This document shows positions 16,074 to 24,950 of a stretch of DNA of 35,544 nucleotides, piece by piece. A program made the translations under genes and the position numbers. Source of the stretch: Peptococcaceae bacterium. Its GTDB lineage: Bacteria; Bacillota; UBA994. The first letter of the stretch is position 1. Every line of letters starts with the position of its first letter. The stretch spans positions 1 to 35,544 of the forward strand of contig JAGXSS010000037.1 in the NCBI GenBank assembly GCA_018334055.1. Reading direction: 5' to 3'. The notes beneath the pieces are model-generated. The model did no database searches. It was not told the DNA's origin and saw nothing but the letters and a program-made list of their open reading frames with translations.

Positions 16074-17477
16074 CTAGAAGAAAGTTTTAGACCTGAACCG
16101 TTTTACAGTACTAATTTCAAGATCCAACAACGCCGCAATTCTAGCTTTGGCTTCCATTCCTTTCGCGCTGCCTGGGACAGACGTAATGATGCCAATATCC
16201 AGGTCCTCCCTGATTTCACGCATCACTTGTTCGTCTGAAAGGTCAGTCACAGAAATTTTGAGTCTTTCCGCCACGTATTTTTTGGCTGCAGGCAATTTCA
16301 TCTTACGATGCATTTGCATCCGGGCCACCAGATCTCCAGCGGTACGGATGCCCCCCATGCCCGAGGCCATAACGTGTGCGATCGGCATACCGAGCGGGTC
16401 ACCAACACCAATCTACAACCCGTCCACCTTAGCGATTTGCACCAGCGCCTTAGAAGCTCTCGTGGTGCTGTCAATAGGCGGCGTTTCAAACACAGGTACT
16501 CCGCCCACACCCATGCCCACATTGACATGAATGGGAATCGAAGACACGGCCACAGTATGTTTAACAAAGGTTACCGCTCTGGCTACATTCCAGGGCATTG
16601 ACCTGCTGGTGTTAGTGTTAATTACCGGCCCAAAGATGTCCGCGCCGGCTTCTTCCACCACCTTAACTTGCTGGTGCGGGTACATACCCGCCAGCCTCTG
16701 ACCATTAAAGAAAAGCTCGCCATGCATACCAAGGATAAATTCACCGGCCATTCCTACTTCAATGGCCATCTCCGGCATCGTTTTCTTGATTTCGGCCACA
16801 GCATTCAGGGTAGCGTAAAAGTCCGCGTCACCTGCCGCTGCCGTCGTATCAAAATTGATGCCCTCACAAGCAACTTCATGTAATTTGCTGGAGACATACA
16901 CCATATCTCTGGTAGCATGGCCGGCCGCCTCCAGCTGCGCCTCTCTGGCCTCCCGAACCTTACCCTGAGGCAGCAAGTCCGAAGGGTTGCCGAAAGGTCC
17001 GTCGGGACGGTAGTAAGTACCTAGATTCGGCATTGCTCCGTAAAACAGCGGGACGATTGTCATCATGGCCGCCGTTTCGTATTCCTGCATTTCCATGGAA
17101 ATAATTGGCTTGACTGGCTTGAAGCTGTAGTCAATATGCCCGAGCTCCATGGTGTCGGCGGCAAAGGCACGCTCATGCACCAAGATACCTTGCAGACGGC
17201 TGAGGGGAATCCCCACGCCACTGTTAGCCTGGTCGCCCATCAAGCGCAGGGTGCCGATATCATGGGTCAGAACGACTTCTTCACCGGGAGCAACGCCGAC
17301 TATCCGGTTTTTATCCAGAAAAATTTCCAGCAATTGCTCCAGCTCGTCAGAGCCAAGCTCAGGTATTTTCCCTTTTTGGGCCGCGTCATGCGTTCCGGCC
17401 AGCAGGGCGTCCCGCACCTCCGACACCGACATTTGCACCCGTTCGCCGTCACCCATCCTAGTCAATATGTTGGCCAA
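16074..17477 (-). CDS. mtbB: Dimethylamine:corrinoid methyltransferase MtbB with in-frame UAG (pyrrolysine)
   Basis: 467 residues from TTG 17477 (GGAGG eight bases upstream; GTG 17486 is in frame but overlaps that ribosome site). TAG 16415-16413 falls at codon 355, within one residue of pyrrolysine 356 in Methanosarcina MtbB, in [21 protein letters not shown]. The N-terminal half contains [15 protein letters not shown] and [19 protein letters not shown] typical of MtbB. It demethylates dimethylamine to monomethylamine with MtbC as acceptor. The terminal stop is TAG 16076-16074. Read-through there would add about 36 residues before TGA, overlapping mtmC in another frame. Confidence 0.95.
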
Positions 17478-17490
17478 CAGACGCACCTCC

Positions 17491-18144
17491 TCATTTAGTT
17501 GTTAAACCCAACAGTTCTTTAGCCTTGGCCACAGCTTCCATAGCGTTTTCGCCATAGGCATCAGCACCGATTTTGTTCGCCCAGCGCTGTGTAATTACGG
17601 CTCCTCCCACCATGGTCTTAACTGAGTCTCGCAAACCTGCTTTTTGTAACTCCTGCTCCAGAATTTTCTGCCCGGTCTGGGTTGTGGTCATGAGCGCCGA
17701 AGAACCGACTATGTCCGGCTTGACAGCACGCACCGTCTCGATAAATTTTTTTACTGACACATCCCGCCCCAAGTCGTGTACCTCAAACCCGTATACCCGT
17801 AGCATAGTCGCCACAATTCCCTTGCCAATGTCATGGATATCACCCTCAATGGTTCCTATGACAGCCACGCCTACTTTTTTCTCCTGCTTAGGCAATACGG
17901 CTTCTAAAATGCGAACAGCGGAAACCATCCCCTCAGAAGAGATAATCAACTCCGGCAAAAAAAGTTCGCCTCGCTCAAAGAGCTCACCAGCCTCAGCCAT
18001 TCCACGGGAAAAGCCTTCATTAATGACCAGCAAAGGGTCTACACCTGCTTCTAGAGTCAGGTGAGCGACATTCACCGCTTCTTCAGTGTCAGCATTAACA
18101 ATGGCCCGCGCCGCGCGGTCCAAAAGCTCCTGCACGCTAACCAA
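17491..18144 (-). CDS. mtbC: Dimethylamine corrinoid protein MtbC
   Basis: 217 residues from TTG 18144 with AGGAGG seven bases upstream. The frame stays open through the tRNA gene, so starts upstream of 18144 are excluded. It has the B12-binding motif EGDIHDIGKG with His104, and a GGAVITQRWANKIGADAYGENA segment very close to MttC (GGAPVNQNWANKIGTDAYGENA), which indicates recent paralogy with MttC. It precedes mtbB by 13 bases. TGA stop. Confidence 0.92.
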   Translation of the reverse strand: MVSVQELLDRAARAIVNADTEEAVNVAHLTLEAGVDPLLVINEGFSRGMAEAGELFERGELFLPELIISSEGMVSAVRILEAVLPKQEKKVGVAVIGTIEGDIHDIGKGIVATMLRVYGFEVHDLGRDVSVKKFIETVRAVKPDIVGSSALMTTTQTGQKILEQELQKAGLRDSVKTMVGGAVITQRWANKIGADAYGENAMEAVAKAKELLGLTTK

Positions 18145-18176
18145 AATATCACCTCCTTCGGTCTGACTTATATTTT

Positions 18177-18248
18177 TGGAGGAGAGTCCGGGAGTCAAAC
18201 CCGGCTGCGCAGATTTAGAGTCTGCGTGATCTTGCCGATCAACCCTCC
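18177..18248 (-). tRNA. pylT: tRNA-Pyl (CUA anticodon)
   Basis: 72 nucleotides with all known oddities of tRNA-Pyl. There is a 7-bp acceptor GGAGGGT / ACTCTCC with one G-U pair and a single base between acceptor and D stem. The D stem is GATC / GATC with a 5-base loop. The anticodon stem is a 6-bp CGCAGA / TCTGCG with loop CTCTAAA, giving anticodon CUA. The variable loop has only 3 bases (CAG), the T arm is CCGGG / CCCGG, and CCA is encoded. The stretch GACTCTAAATC...CAGCCGGGTTxGA closely resembles the Methanosarcina tRNA. The discriminator base is U, not the usual G. It lies between the amt-like gene and mtbC and is probably processed from the operon mRNA. Confidence 0.95.
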
Positions 18249-18256
18249 GTTTTACG

Positions 18257-19390
18257 TTAAGCAGAAGTTCTAAAGCCTGTCATAGGGAAGCATTCTTCAT
18301 CATCCAGATTACAAACTGGCTTGCCGAGAGCCTTAACAATGACGCCGGTTACCCATCCTGTAATCAAGGCAATGATAAAGGTTCCTGCTGCCGCTGTGAT
18401 TTGCACCGTGCCGGCAAAAGGAATGGCCAACAGCGCTCCCAGAATCCCGGGAATTCCGTGCAAATTATGCACGCCCATCACATCGAACACGCCGGTAGCT
18501 TTGCCCAGTGCCGGGTGTAGGTAAAGGAAGCAAAGAGTGGAGACCACCCCCGCCAAAATCCCGATGGCAAAAGCAACCCACGGGCCGACCAAGTCGATAG
18601 TAGAGCCGATGGTTACGCCCCCCGCCAAGATAGCGTAGGTAAAAATTAAGGGGTCAATTTTTTTCTGCACCGCCGAAAGCAGGACGTATGTAGAAAGCGT
18701 CGACCCCATCAAGGCCATATAGGTAACAAGCATCACGCTTACCACCTTATCCGGCGCCACCAGCGCGGAAGTGAAAGATGGCCACAACATCCAAAGCAGC
18801 ATGGAAGCCAGCCAGACAAAGCTCACACTGTGTACCGTCGCCTTCATCGGCGCCTCCTGTACTTCTTTGTTTCTCAAGGCCAAAATTACACCAAAGCCAA
18901 AATAGGCCGCAAACGCGTGGACCAGCATGCTGCCTCCGGCGTCAGCCACCCCTTTCAAGTATGTAAACAGAAACCACTCGTTGAAAGCATAGGCGGGAAC
19001 AAACAAGACAGAAACGACGAGGAAGTGCCACGTCTTTATTTGCCCTAAGAACATGCCACAGGCAATGACCAATGTAATGGCCGCCACTACTCCAAGGATG
19101 ATGGTCACAATGTCCCCGCTATGGCCAAAATACATGGTTCTGACCGCGAAATAAAGCGGGAAACTGGCCGACAGCACCAAAATGGTCATCAAGGCGATGC
19201 CCCACTGATAGCGTTTGATAAAGAGCATCAGAAAAGCAACCAGCATCAGCATGAAAAAAACATCTTGCCCACGGTGGTAACGGAAAAGCTCCTCCGCCAG
19301 CGGCGATACCTCTTGGGCCAAAGTACGCCCTGCCCCAAGCAGGACAATCAGAAACGCACTTGACACTCCTAGTAGTTTGCGCCGATTCAC
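18257..19390 (-). CDS. amt: Amt/Rh-family ammonium (methylammonium) transporter
   Basis: 377 residues from GTG 19390 with AGGGGG nine bases upstream. A signal peptide (NRRKLLGVSSAFLIVLLGAGRTLAQE) is followed by about 11 hydrophobic segments. Conserved channel elements include DAGGSMLVHAFAAYFG, with one pore histidine, and DVMGVHNLHGIPGILGAL, with the second; the latter HNLHG-PG form is more Rh-like than the classical Amt signature. It lies between pylD and pylT in the methylamine operon. Methylammonium is a known Amt/Rh substrate and ammonia is the end product of demethylation, so import of methylamine or handling of released ammonium is likely. The short cytoplasmic C-terminus has ECFPMTGF. 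Confidence 0.88.
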   Translation of the reverse strand: MNRRKLLGVSSAFLIVLLGAGRTLAQEVSPLAEELFRYHRGQDVFFMLMLVAFLMLFIKRYQWGIALMTILVLSASFPLYFAVRTMYFGHSGDIVTIILGVVAAITLVIACGMFLGQIKTWHFLVVSVLFVPAYAFNEWFLFTYLKGVADAGGSMLVHAFAAYFGFGVILALRNKEVQEAPMKATVHSVSFVWLASMLLWMLWPSFTSALVAPDKVVSVMLVTYMALMGSTLSTYVLLSAVQKKIDPLIFTYAILAGGVTIGSTIDLVGPWVAFAIGILAGVVSTLCFLYLHPALGKATGVFDVMGVHNLHGIPGILGALLAIPFAGTVQITAAAGTFIIALITGWVTGVIVKALGKPVCNLDDEECFPMTGFRTSA

Positions 19391-19479
19391 TTTTCTATTC
19401 CCCCTGCAAATAAATTTATGCAGCAAACTCCTGTCTCCGTGATGCTCTATGCGCCATAAACCACCATCTTTTTTGTCAG

Positions 19480-20298
19480 TTACTCAGGGCCTCCCTGTGC
19501 CAGAGACATGGCGGCCATGCCCGCTACCCCAAGCACTAAACAATCATGAATCATCCTGTCCTGAAAGCGGGAAAGATGCTGTGCCTGCAACCCTAGCGGG
19601 AGGCCTGGAGCACCAATCACTACCCCATCACTTAACCAGTTTTCCGGGATAAAGCCTTCTCCTGGCGAAGCGTCAATAATGATTTCCGCTTCCCGGCAAA
19701 CATGCGCCAACCTCTGTTCCACTGGGATTACCCCGTATTCTCTCGCCTTTTTCCGGGTTTTTTCGGCAGACAAGTCGTAAACCCACAGGTCTGCCCCACG
19801 GTTTAGGCTCGCGACTAGACACGCTTCCCCTACTTTGCCGAGCCCTAGCAAAAGTGTTTTCTTAGCGCTCATCCCATTGGCCATCAGGGAGGTGGCATGC
19901 ACATACATTTCCGCCGTCGCCGTCGCATTATCGATACAAGTGCCGTTCTTTAAATTAAGCGCCATGAACAAGCTGTCGTCAGCACAAAAAACAATGTCTG
20001 CACCGGCTAAAGCGGCTTGGGCCAATCCGGCTACATCCGTCTCTGCTATTTTCTTAACCGTAAGGCCCAAATATACTAGGACTGCCTCCACTTGTTCCAC
20101 AAAACCTTTGACAATACCCTGTCCCGCTGAAACAGGTATCACCGCAAACAATCTCTGCCGCCGGGTTGGCAAAGGCTCTGGTAGGCCGGCTACCTCGGCA
20201 GCCAGCTGGCAGATGGTTCTGCCCGTCTTGCACTGTACCTCTTTATCGAAGCTTCCCAGGTTAACCGCCCGCAACATGACTTCTGTGAGACGGGTCAT
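19480..20298 (-). CDS. pylD: Pyrrolysine synthase PylD
   Basis: 272 residues from ATG 20298, overlapping nothing and five bases after the pylB stop. The N-terminal helical domain is followed by RLFAVIPVSAGQGIVKGF, NATATAEMYVHATSLMANGMSAKKTLLLGLGKVGEACL and a Rossmann NAD-binding fold, with a late APGLPLGL and HDCLVLGVAGMAAMS. These segments match the PylD family. PylD oxidises the terminal amine of 3-methylornithyl-lysine with NAD, and the product cyclises to pyrrolysine. Confidence 0.92.
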   Translation of the reverse strand: MTRLTEVMLRAVNLGSFDKEVQCKTGRTICQLAAEVAGLPEPLPTRRQRLFAVIPVSAGQGIVKGFVEQVEAVLVYLGLTVKKIAETDVAGLAQAALAGADIVFCADDSLFMALNLKNGTCIDNATATAEMYVHATSLMANGMSAKKTLLLGLGKVGEACLVASLNRGADLWVYDLSAEKTRKKAREYGVIPVEQRLAHVCREAEIIIDASPGEGFIPENWLSDGVVIGAPGLPLGLQAQHLSRFQDRMIHDCLVLGVAGMAAMSLAQGGPE

Positions 20299-20303
20299 CT
20301 AGG

Positions 20304-21398
20304 CTACCCTATCCCCACTGTCAACATCTGATTTTCCGCTCTCCTCTCTCTTGCTGCCCGCAGCCAGCTTTGGTAAACGGCTGGCCTAGCCGGCGCCAAA
20401 TTTAGCCTGGAAAGCACGTGCCGGACATTTTCAACCGCCCTTCTGCCATCCGCTATGTCCAGTGAGGTCTGACAAACACCCTTTAGGCCCACTCCGGAAG
20501 GAATAATCGAGGACACTACATTCGCCCCAGCCTCAAGCCTTGAGCTAAGACCGTCCAGCCCCGCCACATCAAGTGAAGCCGGAATCAACTTTTCCGGGAA
20601 AATATGCCGGAAAATTGCCACGACCATTTCTTCAGAAAAATGATGCCGCCGACTGCTGCCGATATGCCGGTGTCCAGGCCGGACATAGGTCATGGCTCGC
20701 ACCTGCTCCGCTCCCAACGACTGGATGGCTGCAACCGCCGAGATTAAATCGCGGGTCTCCTCTCCCACCTCTAGCAAAACACCCTCTTCTACCAGCAGAT
20801 GCAGTTCTCGCGCTTTTCTTTTTGCACTCATCCTCTTCTCAAACTCCTGCCCTACGCGTAACGTCTGGAACTTAGCCCGGTTAAAAGTTTCCTGGTAGCA
20901 CGCATACCAGGCAACGCCCATCTCAGCCATTCTTTTTAGGACAGACACCTCAACCAGTCCCGGAGAAATCATCAGTGGCACATCAATTTCTTGGGTAATT
21001 TGACCGATTAATTCCAGTAATTTACCGGCTCCGTCTGCCAAATACAGCGGGTCTTCGCCCATGGTCAAGTCAATCAGGTGCACACCTGAGTCACGCAACC
21101 GCCCGCAGATATCCAGAACTTCCTGGGTGGTTTTCCGGTACCGAGGTGTTCCGTAGCTTGCCGAGTAATGGCAAAAAGAACAATAGTTGCGGCAAAACGT
21201 GGAAAAATACACGAAACCAGTCAGGAAAATTTCCTCGCCGAAAAAATGTGCGCGGATTTTGCGTGCTCCGAGCATTAACTCGGCAATTTGTCGCTCGTCA
21301 CGCAGTGAAAAAAGGAAAAGAACTTCCTCCTGTGTCAGTGGCTCTTTCGCCAGAGACTTTTCGGTGATCCGCCCAACGCCTAACCCTTCTGCAGACAC
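20304..21398 (-). CDS. pylB: 3-methylornithine synthase PylB (radical SAM)
   Basis: 364 residues from GTG 21398. The radical SAM cluster motif is CRNYCSFC (Cys69, Cys73, Cys76) after FLTGFVYFSTF, as in PylB and its BioB/HydE relatives. Other PylB-like segments are RKTTQEVLDICGRLRDSGVHLIDLTMGEDP, MISPGLV and IPASLDVAGLDGL. It rearranges lysine to 3-methylornithine, the first step of pyrrolysine synthesis. The stop is TAG 20306-20304; read-through would add only three residues (O-P-R) before TGA. That backup stop lies close to the pylD start. Confidence 0.93.
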   Translation of the reverse strand: MSAEGLGVGRITEKSLAKEPLTQEEVLFLFSLRDERQIAELMLGARKIRAHFFGEEIFLTGFVYFSTFCRNYCSFCHYSASYGTPRYRKTTQEVLDICGRLRDSGVHLIDLTMGEDPLYLADGAGKLLELIGQITQEIDVPLMISPGLVEVSVLKRMAEMGVAWYACYQETFNRAKFQTLRVGQEFEKRMSAKRKARELHLLVEEGVLLEVGEETRDLISAVAAIQSLGAEQVRAMTYVRPGHRHIGSSRRHHFSEEMVVAIFRHIFPEKLIPASLDVAGLDGLSSRLEAGANVVSSIIPSGVGLKGVCQTSLDIADGRRAVENVRHVLSRLNLAPARPAVYQSWLRAARERRAENQMLTVGIG

Positions 21399-21475
21399 TG
21401 TCTTTGCCCCGTTTCCAAAACAACTCGGATGAATTCAACGTTTCAGGGCGAACTGTCCCCATAACAGCTTGAGCT

Positions 21476-22291
21476 TTAGATGTTTAGCCGTGCGCCGTTC
21501 TGGTAGCTCAGGCTTCTGCTGACCCGCCTGATATTGGAGTAATCTCCCACAGCCATAGCAAGCCTTTCCAAGCCAATGCCCATCCCAAACCATGGACCGC
21601 TAATCTCCCAGTTAGCATCAAGAGCATGCGGCCCTACCGCTGCCGACGCTACCTCGAGCCCTCTGATCACAACGTCAGTCGTTTCTCCGTACACCTCACT
21701 GGGAGCGCAAACCAGGGAATATGTTTTACCAAACTGTCCAAATAGCTTATCCACCATCAGCCGCAACTGTTCGTCAGGGTTGGTACACCCAAGGGAAACC
21801 AGATTCAGCATCGTGAACTCTTCAACGTGTTCCTGTCCCTTAGATTCTTTACGAAAAACCGGTCCCACCTCAAAAATCATTACAGAGCCATCCCAGAGTT
21901 TTTGTAGGTGGCGCAGCAAGTGATACAGGTGTGGAGCCAACATCGGCCGCAGCAGCTTGTTCTTGTCCACCCAGAACAATTGGCGCCAAAGCGGGTGTTC
22001 CGGTGTCAACCCCATCTTCTGCAGGAGTCCTTTGGACATAAGGATGGGGGTCGACACCTCGGCGTAACCTTCGGCCCGCAGCGTGTGCAGCAGTTTTTCC
22101 TCCAGCAGTTTGATATCAGGGCGCAGGCCTTGCTGCAGCCGGTCTAGAGCGGCCTTGTTATTTTTCTCCAGACCCCTAGCCAACTGCCTGAAGCTGTCGT
22201 CACGCTGCCTGCCGCAGTCAAAGTCCCTCTCTAGGCCTTCCTCTAGGCCAAGCTCTACAAGCCTTTGCAGCTGTACATTGCTGAACTTCAT
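21476..22291 (-). CDS. pylSc: Pyrrolysyl-tRNA synthetase catalytic subunit PylSc
   Basis: 271 residues from ATG 22291 (GGGGG just upstream; ATG 22306, overlapping the pylSn stop, is an alternative). It begins KFSNVQLQRLVELG like the Desulfitobacterium PylSc. Class II motifs are clear: LRPMLAPHLYHLLRHL and FEVGPVFRKESKGQEHVEEFTMLN (motif 2), then GMGIGLERLAM (motif 3), and the ending RSLSYQNGARLNI. This is the C-terminal catalytic half only; the N-terminal tRNA-binding half is the separate gene pylSn upstream. This bacterial split arrangement is the main taxonomic clue in the window. Confidence 0.95.
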   Translation of the reverse strand: MKFSNVQLQRLVELGLEEGLERDFDCGRQRDDSFRQLARGLEKNNKAALDRLQQGLRPDIKLLEEKLLHTLRAEGYAEVSTPILMSKGLLQKMGLTPEHPLWRQLFWVDKNKLLRPMLAPHLYHLLRHLQKLWDGSVMIFEVGPVFRKESKGQEHVEEFTMLNLVSLGCTNPDEQLRLMVDKLFGQFGKTYSLVCAPSEVYGETTDVVIRGLEVASAAVGPHALDANWEISGPWFGMGIGLERLAMAVGDYSNIRRVSRSLSYQNGARLNI

Positions 22292-22302
22292 ATAGCCCCC
22301 AC

Positions 22303-22653
22303 TCATTCGAAAAAGGTGCGCGCAAACTTGTTGATTTTCCAGCTTGGAATGCGACAGGCCGGGCAAGCCTTCCATACCCACTTGTTGCGCAACCAGCGCG
22401 CTGCCCGGCTGTTCTTTGACTCTCTCACGCGGAGCAGCTCGTGGCAATGTGTTTCAATAATTAAAAAGTTGCCTTCTTTCGTCATGCTTTTAATGCCATG
22501 AAGCATGCCAGACCGTGCAGGCCAAAGCTTAATTTTTTCCAAAACGGCAGCAATCGGTTTGTGTTTACGAATAAACCGGGGCTTTTCTTTGTTTTGACTG
22601 CTACTGTCATTTTTTTTTGCTAGCAAGAGGGACTTAGCAGGCAAGGCACTCAT
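22303..22653 (-). CDS. pylSn: Pyrrolysyl-tRNA synthetase N-terminal subunit PylSn
   Basis: 116 residues from ATG 22653 (AGGAG upstream). The family core is present: KIKLWPARSGMLHGIKSM, LIIETHCHELLRVRESKNS, RAARWLRNKW, CPACRIPSWKINKF. PylSn binds tRNA-Pyl (T-arm and variable loop) and raises the affinity of PylSc for it. The pair CPAC with the preceding histidine-cysteine THC fits the zinc site described for PylSn. The stop TGA overlaps a possible start of pylSc, indicating coupling. Confidence 0.93.
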   Translation of the reverse strand: MSALPAKSLLLAKKNDSSSQNKEKPRFIRKHKPIAAVLEKIKLWPARSGMLHGIKSMTKEGNFLIIETHCHELLRVRESKNSRAARWLRNKWVWKACPACRIPSWKINKFARTFFE

Positions 22654-22680
22654 TTTTTCACTCTCCTGAAGAGAAAAGTT

Positions 22681-23709
22681 TTACCCCGCTGCTTTCACGG
22701 CGCCGCTGACCATAGCCCGTAAATTGTCAAGCGGCGACCCGGGCGCGATGGAGCAGCCGGGAGCCAGCAAATCGTAGCCGGCATGTACAGCAGCGATGGT
22801 AGCCTGTTCTACTTCCTCCGGCCGCCCGCTATACAGCGTAGCAACCGCGTCAATGCCACCGATCAGCGCGATAAAGCGCTCATACTTCCGTAACTTCTCC
22901 TTGGCTTCCGCTACATTGACTTTAGGCTCCACACTGATAGCTGTGGCGCCGGTTCGCGCAATATCATCCATAATCGGGTCCAGCTTACCGCAGATATGCA
23001 AGATTGTCGGCACGGCAGACAGCGCCTCTATCTGCCGCCTTTCCCACTCAAAGACGCAGGTTCCGTAAATCTTCGGGCTAATGATGTCTAAGGAGGCCAT
23101 CATGTCCTCGATACAGATAGCATCAGCCCCGGCCTCGATAAGTGCCTTGCCTAACACTGTTCCTGCCTGTTCTGACAGATCAAGATAAGGCACTAGCCTT
23201 TCCGGGTACTTAAACGCCGTTTTCAGAATGTCAGTAATCCCGACTAGGCTGGCAGCAATGCTGTAGGGCCCAATAATGCCGCCGATAACGGCTACCTTAT
23301 CGCCCAGCCCCTGCTTTAATATTTTAACGGCCTTAATCAATTCCGGGATTCTGCCTAATTCCAAAAAGTTTTCCGGCAACGGCGGCACAGGACTGCCGAT
23401 TTTATAAGGATGCTCAACAACGCTGGGGATGCCTTCCTTGCCAGCAAATTTAAGCTTCGCTCCCAAAGCCTCCGCCTCTATGGTCTGGCAAAAGGGCACC
23501 CGTACAGCGTCAAAGCCAAGGACAACGTAGGCGCCCGTAGCTAACTTGGCCATTTCCTCCGCCTGACAATGCGCTTCCGGCCAAAAAGCCTGTAATTCCT
23601 CCATTTGATCATAGGTAGCAGTCTGGTCAGCACAAAACACTGGTGGACGATCAGTTTCCCGACCATTCAATTTGGCCAGGAAACGTTCCCTGCCTAGCAT
23701 ACCGGACAT
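22681..23709 (-). CDS. MtbA-like methyltransferase (UroD fold), copy 1
   Basis: 342 residues from ATG 23709 (AGGGAG eight bases upstream). TIM-barrel uroporphyrinogen decarboxylase family with zinc ligands His238 and Cys240 (LHICGK) and Cys319 (APGCSIAPG), as in MtbA/MtaA, so it is a methyltransferase and not a true decarboxylase. In methanogens MtbA moves methyl from corrinoid protein to CoM. In a bacterium the acceptor is likely tetrahydrofolate or another thiol (inference). It is a more distant relative of the two other UroD copies upstream. It lies directly before pylSn and behind a candidate promoter at 23826-23854. Confidence 0.83.
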   Translation of the reverse strand: MSGMLGRERFLAKLNGRETDRPPVFCADQTATYDQMEELQAFWPEAHCQAEEMAKLATGAYVVLGFDAVRVPFCQTIEAEALGAKLKFAGKEGIPSVVEHPYKIGSPVPPLPENFLELGRIPELIKAVKILKQGLGDKVAVIGGIIGPYSIAASLVGITDILKTAFKYPERLVPYLDLSEQAGTVLGKALIEAGADAICIEDMMASLDIISPKIYGTCVFEWERRQIEALSAVPTILHICGKLDPIMDDIARTGATAISVEPKVNVAEAKEKLRKYERFIALIGGIDAVATLYSGRPEEVEQATIAAVHAGYDLLAPGCSIAPGSPLDNLRAMVSGAVKAAG

Positions 23710-23825
23710 CTTTTTCACTCCCTGCTGATATATTTGATTTGCTCGTATCGTTCAAATGAGAGACCACCCAATAAAATGAATTTTCAGAAATCGTTGTCGG
23801 AAACCTAACGCCTTCCTTGATGCTG

Positions 23826-23854
23826 ATTTTAGCATATTTATCCTTCTTTAACAA
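23826..23854 (-). promoter_or_regulatory. Candidate sigma-70 promoter before the MtbA-like copy 1/pyl genes
   Basis: Minus strand TTGTTA, 17 bases, TAAAAT, in the 152-base gap between the two UroD-family genes. It could drive pylSn-pylSc-pylB-pylD-pylT separately from the upstream genes. Sequence match only. The same gap has a 27-codon frame (MLKSASRKALG...) that I do not trust as a gene. Confidence 0.4.
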
Positions 23855-23861
23855 TTTAAAT

Positions 23862-24920
23862 CTAGGGTTGTCGCTGCTTACGCACCCATTTTTCAGCGCC
23901 GTATTTTTTTGTCGCTTCCACAAACGCACGCATATTTTCCGGTTTGGCGTCTGGCCAGATATCACACCCGGGCCAAATGGCATCGACACCTTTCTCCAAG
24001 GCCTCTATGACGGCTTTTTCCACTTCCTCCACAGAAGCAATACACAGCAAATAATAAGCGTCAATGTTGCCAAAAACCAGCGGCTCCCAGCCGATATCCG
24101 CCCTAGTTTTAACCAAGTCATTTTTCGCCTCTACGCTAATAGCATCGTAGCCGCACTCCCGTATTTGCGGGATCACGGCATTGGTACTGCCACAAATGTG
24201 CAAAATGTTGGGATAGTCAAGAGCCGTACGGATTTTTCTCAGGTGGGGCTGAATAATCATTTTAAAGCTGCGCGGGCTTAAGACATCTGTAGTAGCCCCC
24301 ATTTCCCTGATGCAGACGTAGTCGGCGCCAGCCTGGCGGTATATTTCAGCCAGCTTGATCGACACATCCACTAGTCTGTCAAGCATCTGGTTGACTAGGT
24401 CGGGTTTTTTAAAGGAGAGCTTAAACAGGTCGTTCAGGTCCATTATTTGTCCCGCCAAGGTAAACGGGGCCACCAAGTAGGTGCCGATAACCACTTTGTC
24501 GCCGATTTCTTTTTTTAGCAACCGAATGGCCTCGGTCACCACGGGTACCCGGCCGGCGCTGGCTAAGCTGTCTGGGACAACAAACGAGGTCATTTCCTGT
24601 TCGTTATGGATGGCCTTTTCCTTGATGGTAGGATACAGCAATTGATCCACATGATCGTAAGCATTCATCTCGCAGCCCAGTACTTCCGCCTCGACACAAA
24701 GGTCAAAGGGAACAACCGCACACTCATACCCGTACATTTTATAGCTAGAAGCCGCTAGATCGGCCATCTTTTTAGCATCGCCGTGAACCTGCGGAAACTT
24801 GTAGCCGAGCTCCTTAAGACCGGCCACCGTTACGTTGCCCATACCGCTATAGCAGGCCACTCGATCCACTTCTCCACCGGCAAATAAATTTAAAACTCTC
24901 TCCCTTGGTGTGAGACCCAT
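23862..24920 (-). CDS. MtbA-like methyltransferase (UroD fold), copy 2
   Basis: 352 residues from ATG 24920 (GGGAGG upstream). Metal ligands His241 and Cys243 (LHICGS) and Cys319 (WPGCDIWPDA). It is closely related to copy 3 at 27916-28950 (CYSGMGN versus VFSGLGN, FECAVVPFD, SVEAKND versus SVEQKNH) and is separated from it by MtxH and an activator. It would take methyl groups from one or more corrinoid proteins. Ends in TAG followed two codons later by TAA. Confidence 0.83.
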   Translation of the reverse strand: MGLTPRERVLNLFAGGEVDRVACYSGMGNVTVAGLKELGYKFPQVHGDAKKMADLAASSYKMYGYECAVVPFDLCVEAEVLGCEMNAYDHVDQLLYPTIKEKAIHNEQEMTSFVVPDSLASAGRVPVVTEAIRLLKKEIGDKVVIGTYLVAPFTLAGQIMDLNDLFKLSFKKPDLVNQMLDRLVDVSIKLAEIYRQAGADYVCIREMGATTDVLSPRSFKMIIQPHLRKIRTALDYPNILHICGSTNAVIPQIRECGYDAISVEAKNDLVKTRADIGWEPLVFGNIDAYYLLCIASVEEVEKAVIEALEKGVDAIWPGCDIWPDAKPENMRAFVEATKKYGAEKWVRKQRQP

Positions 24921-24950
24921 TGTTTACACCTCCCTATTTTTTTTGCAGCT

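Noticed and set aside
23739-23845. 27-codon frame between UroD copies 1 and 2
   Set aside because: A candidate promoter overlaps it and nothing in its sequence looks conserved.
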